From contig CAJNDS010002775.1 in assembly GCA_905221605.1 (NCBI GenBank), positions 17,501-81,500 of the forward strand: 64,000 nt of DNA, written 5' to 3'. Source of the DNA: Symbiodinium natans. Its lineage: Eukaryota > Sar > Dinophyceae > Suessiales > Symbiodiniaceae. This document shows positions 63,101 through 64,000 of the stretch, one piece after another; within the stretch, counting starts at the first letter, position 1; every line of letters starts with the position of its first letter. The position numbers and the translations under genes were made by a program. The notes beneath the pieces were generated by a model that had not been told where the DNA came from, made no database searches, and saw only the letters and a program-made list of their open reading frames with translations.

Positions 63101-64000
63101 AAACTCACCCGGATCGTAGAGGTCGGCATACGCTACCTTGAAAAACACTCGCAGCGCAAGTGTTTTTCTGCATACGAGGCGTTGTGTAAAGAACTATACA
63201 CCCATCAACTCGCGAAGCTCTTTGAAACTACACCTAAATTCACCTAAACACCAACCCTAAACCCTAAATCCTTAACCCTAAACCCTAAAGCTGAACCCTC
63301 AACCCAAAACCCTCATAGTTACTACTGACTGCCTTGCCTCCAGGGCACGCCTTTCCGGAGCACGATGGCCGTCCCAGCCTTCTTCAGCAAGCCCTTCTTC
63401 CTCCGCGCCGACTCCTCTCCGAGCTGTCCGCCGCGGAGGGTCTCCGGGAGCCCTTGCACGTCCTGCACGTCCTCCAAAAGCAACTGATTTCGGTGGATTT
63501 ACAAAAGAGGGATCTATCCACTGCCCCTGAAAGATGCGGATGTCCTGTGCTGTCCGCCCGTGCTCGGCGGCTGTTCTCCAACGCCGCTGCCGACCCTGCA
63601 GGGCGTCCAAGGGTGCATCCGACGGATTCTGAAAGCCTGCGCTGTGCAGACATGTGGTGTCGACGCTGTGGCAGGCAAGCTGCGGTGTCGGCCCAGTAGT
63701 CATTCCGCAGGCTCCCGCCCTCGCCTGCAGCAACGGCCGCCCTGTCGCTGCGCTGCTGTGCACACGTCACCGGGCTAAACAAGGCCAAACCTGGCAAGCC
63801 CTCTCGCTTCCATCGCTGGGTGCCCAGCATAGGATGCCCTCAATTGTGAAGCCGCCCTTAACGCGCCGGGGCAAAAGCCAGGCAAAGCTGTCTATGTTGA
63901 AGCCTTGCGAGGGGGAGCATTCGACCTGAGCCGAGCGGCGACCTCGATGCCCTCGAGCACGGTGTTATTGCGGAACTGCAGCGAGCCCTCCTCGAAGAGC
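60112..64000 (-). CDS. N-terminal region with TIR-like module, open at the right edge
   Basis: Ordered segments on the minus strand: 64000-~63920 (LFEEGSLQFRNNTVLEGIEV); ~63480-63325 (DVQDVQGLPETLRGGQLGEE, KKAGTAIVLRKGVPW); exon from 63136 (VAYADLYDPGEF then LNAFVSHYWGEDL); an exon ending 62795 (KMVYYICT) joined by a GT-AG intron to 62468 onward (FCNNQHCVVRALM); ~62260-62165 (FNRALEWVASCPGTRTAFAL); exon from 61740 (IWCIFEIFRCSTLGIQLDL); ~61100-60970 (RSSHEAQLTQLMREILQKVQ); ~60660-60580 (KVMIEAAIAEHPGGWTAVFG); ~60340-60250 (RIHPEDLELRDALTGEAPIC); ~60230-60165 (VQVKPSTQVIKDC). AFVSHYWGED and WCIFE resemble TIR box 1 and the WC-x-x-E strand/helix. The same FVSH-WGE / NNQH / R-x-WC-x-FE set is, as I recall, common in dinoflagellate proteins of unknown function. 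The TIR relation is inference. The start codon lies beyond base 64000. Confidence 0.55.

Noticed and set aside
1-64000. tRNA or rRNA genes
   Set aside because: I looked for cloverleaf-type blocks and conserved rRNA text and saw none; a covariance-model search would settle it.

Overview
What it is. The window looks like nuclear DNA of an alveolate, most probably a dinoflagellate. Three multi-exon genes can be rebuilt in frame from end to end. Together they have 34 introns, which I place as 18 GC-AG, 11 GA-AG and 5 GT-AG, every one with an AG|G acceptor. Non-canonical GC and GA donors with AGG acceptors are a known trait of dinoflagellate genomes. TTTAGGG (CCCTAAA) telomere-type arrays lie all over the window in both orientations, including inside introns. 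All confidently recognised genes are on the minus strand. I do not name a species.

Layout (minus-strand genes run from high to low coordinates). 1-591: 5' part of a retrotransposon Gag ORF. 3007-10994: a complete 21-exon gene for a three-domain NADH-dependent fumarate reductase (ApbE, fumarate reductase flavoprotein, cytochrome-b5-reductase-like domain; 1159 codons by my count). 12138-15805: a complete 6-exon gene for a group II PLP-dependent decarboxylase (508 codons). 15806-34190: a gene-poor block of telomere-like arrays, dispersed repeats and hairpin elements, with a few weak candidate ORFs. 34191-37070: a complete 10-exon gene for a PIN/PILS-like membrane carrier (470 codons). 37071-46255: mostly repeats, with fragments of two unrecognised genes near 40.8-41.3 kb and 43.8 kb. 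46256-64000: a long same-strand coding region that reads, in transcription order, as a TIR-like module, a NACHT NTPase module, unrecognised exons, then leucine-rich repeats and a stop codon. This may be one NLR-like gene running off the right edge, or several neighbouring genes.

How the parts relate. The genes share no obvious pathway. What unifies the window is its intron biology. Many introns are short hairpin elements (introners) of a few recurring families. In about half of the 34 modelled introns the first four or more intron bases repeat the first bases of the next exon, as expected if an insertion duplicated its target site and one copy became the splice donor. Several introns also carry telomere-like arrays, and one intron holds a tandem stack of introner copies with a duplicated exon edge.

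Most promising lead: the TIR-like/NACHT/LRR region at 46-64 kb, where LRR exons are 84 or 90 bp, in phase 1, and arranged in a segmentally duplicated array.
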